Positions 63,516-64,000 of a DNA stretch of 64,000 nt are shown one piece after another. The notes beneath the pieces are model-generated. The model was not told where the DNA came from and did no database searches. It saw only the letters and a list, made by a program, of their open reading frames with translations. Source of the stretch: Cunninghamella blakesleeana (lineage: Eukaryota; Mucoromycota; Mucoromycetes; Mucorales; Cunninghamellaceae); contig JAFCIZ010000001.1 of the NCBI GenBank assembly GCA_017871115.1, positions 3,577,501 through 3,641,500 on the forward strand, in the 5' to 3' direction. Numbering within the stretch: position 1 is the stretch's first letter; every line of letters begins with the position of its first letter. A program made the position numbers and the translations under genes.

Positions 63516-64000
63516 ATGTTCTCCCCTACCCTTAGACGATCTGTAAGGACGATGCTTTTTTTTTTTTTTTTTTTGGATAATAATAATATAAAAAAATGAT
63601 AATTATTAATATTAATCATACTATGTTTCTTTTTGTATATTTATTTTTTTAAAAAAAGCTAACTATCGCTGCAGCTGGATCTGTTCTTATCCAAACTATC
63701 CCAACCACCTATGCTGAAGAAAAAAAACAAACTACCAAAGTAATATATATATTTAAAAATAAAAACAGGAACAGAAAACAAACTTGGAAATAAAAATACA
63801 TTAGAAAACAATAAAAGTACTGTATATTTACGAAATAATTTTTTATTATTATTATAGCTCAGTATTTACGATGAACCTGAACCAAAAAGAATTGTTATTG
63901 AATCACCTACAAAATTAGAAGAACATGTAGCTTATGCTCAAAAATACGCTAATGACGCCTTGGATGAAGGAAAGGTAAAATAAGGGGCAAATATATCAGG
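63516..64000 (+). CDS. MICOS subunit Mic26/Mic27-like (APOO family), partial
   Basis: Runs off the right edge. Three exons, 63516-63542, 63659-63739 and 63858-63974, are in frame, and the next donor is GTAAAA at 63975. The start MFSPTLRRSLTIAAAGSVLIQ is a mitochondrial signal-like segment with a hydrophobic stretch. The mature part begins LSIYDEPEPKRIVIESPTKLEEHV, the typical motif of Mic26/Mic27 (LSIYD-EP-P...L-E). The family shapes inner-membrane cristae junctions. The apolipoprotein-O-like hydrophobic C-terminus is outside the window. Confidence 0.75.

Overview
This is a eukaryotic, very AT-rich nuclear window carrying intron-dense protein genes. Introns are short (about 50-200 nt), almost all GT-AG, and fall in nearly every gene. 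The gene content fits an early-diverging fungus, most likely Mucoromycota and probably Mucorales. Examples are an ERT1-type Zn2Cys6/PAS regulator, Cwh43 with its C-terminal nuclease-like domain, an SPX-SLC13 phosphate carrier, fungal Sulfotransfer_4, calcipressin, and animal-like traits missing from most yeasts such as Gemin2, an Integrator-subunit-like gene and a U12 intron. The species cannot be named from the sequence alone. Exon structures were built by hand from splice signals. For every gene marked high confidence, the summed coding length is a multiple of three and the joins stay in frame.

Layout. 287-5931 holds a complete Ty3/gypsy LTR retrotransposon with identical 297-bp LTRs. 6015-7869 holds a degraded or truncated INTS2-like gene. 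7961-10343 is an ERT1-like activator. 10344-16795 is an accessory block: a long ATA microsatellite, a perfect inverted repeat with 1,256-bp arms carrying two head-to-head copies of one broken gene, then decayed coding remnants. From 16796 on the window is gene-dense: a Q/N-rich tubby-like protein (-), CWH43 (-) divergent from GEMIN2 (+), PEX5 (-), a disordered protein with PKA-type sites (+), a Yju3-type lipase (+), a PQQ-type beta-propeller (+), a DUF4203 membrane protein (-), RAD18 (-), an SPX/SLC13 transporter (-), HIR3/CABIN1 (-, 25 exons), fumarase (-), RPN7 (-) divergent from RPN6 (+), calcipressin (-), a single-pass membrane protein (-), a sulfotransferase (+) and the start of a MICOS (Mic26/27-like) gene (+).

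Functional links. RPN6 and RPN7 are both lid subunits of the 26S proteasome and share one 354-bp intergenic promoter. GEMIN2 (snRNP assembly) and an AT-AC U12-type intron in RAD18 point to an intact minor spliceosome in this organism. The strongest observations are that U12 intron, the perfect inverted repeat, the INTS2-like sequence in a fungus, and the ATG-only first exon of the HIR3/CABIN1 gene.
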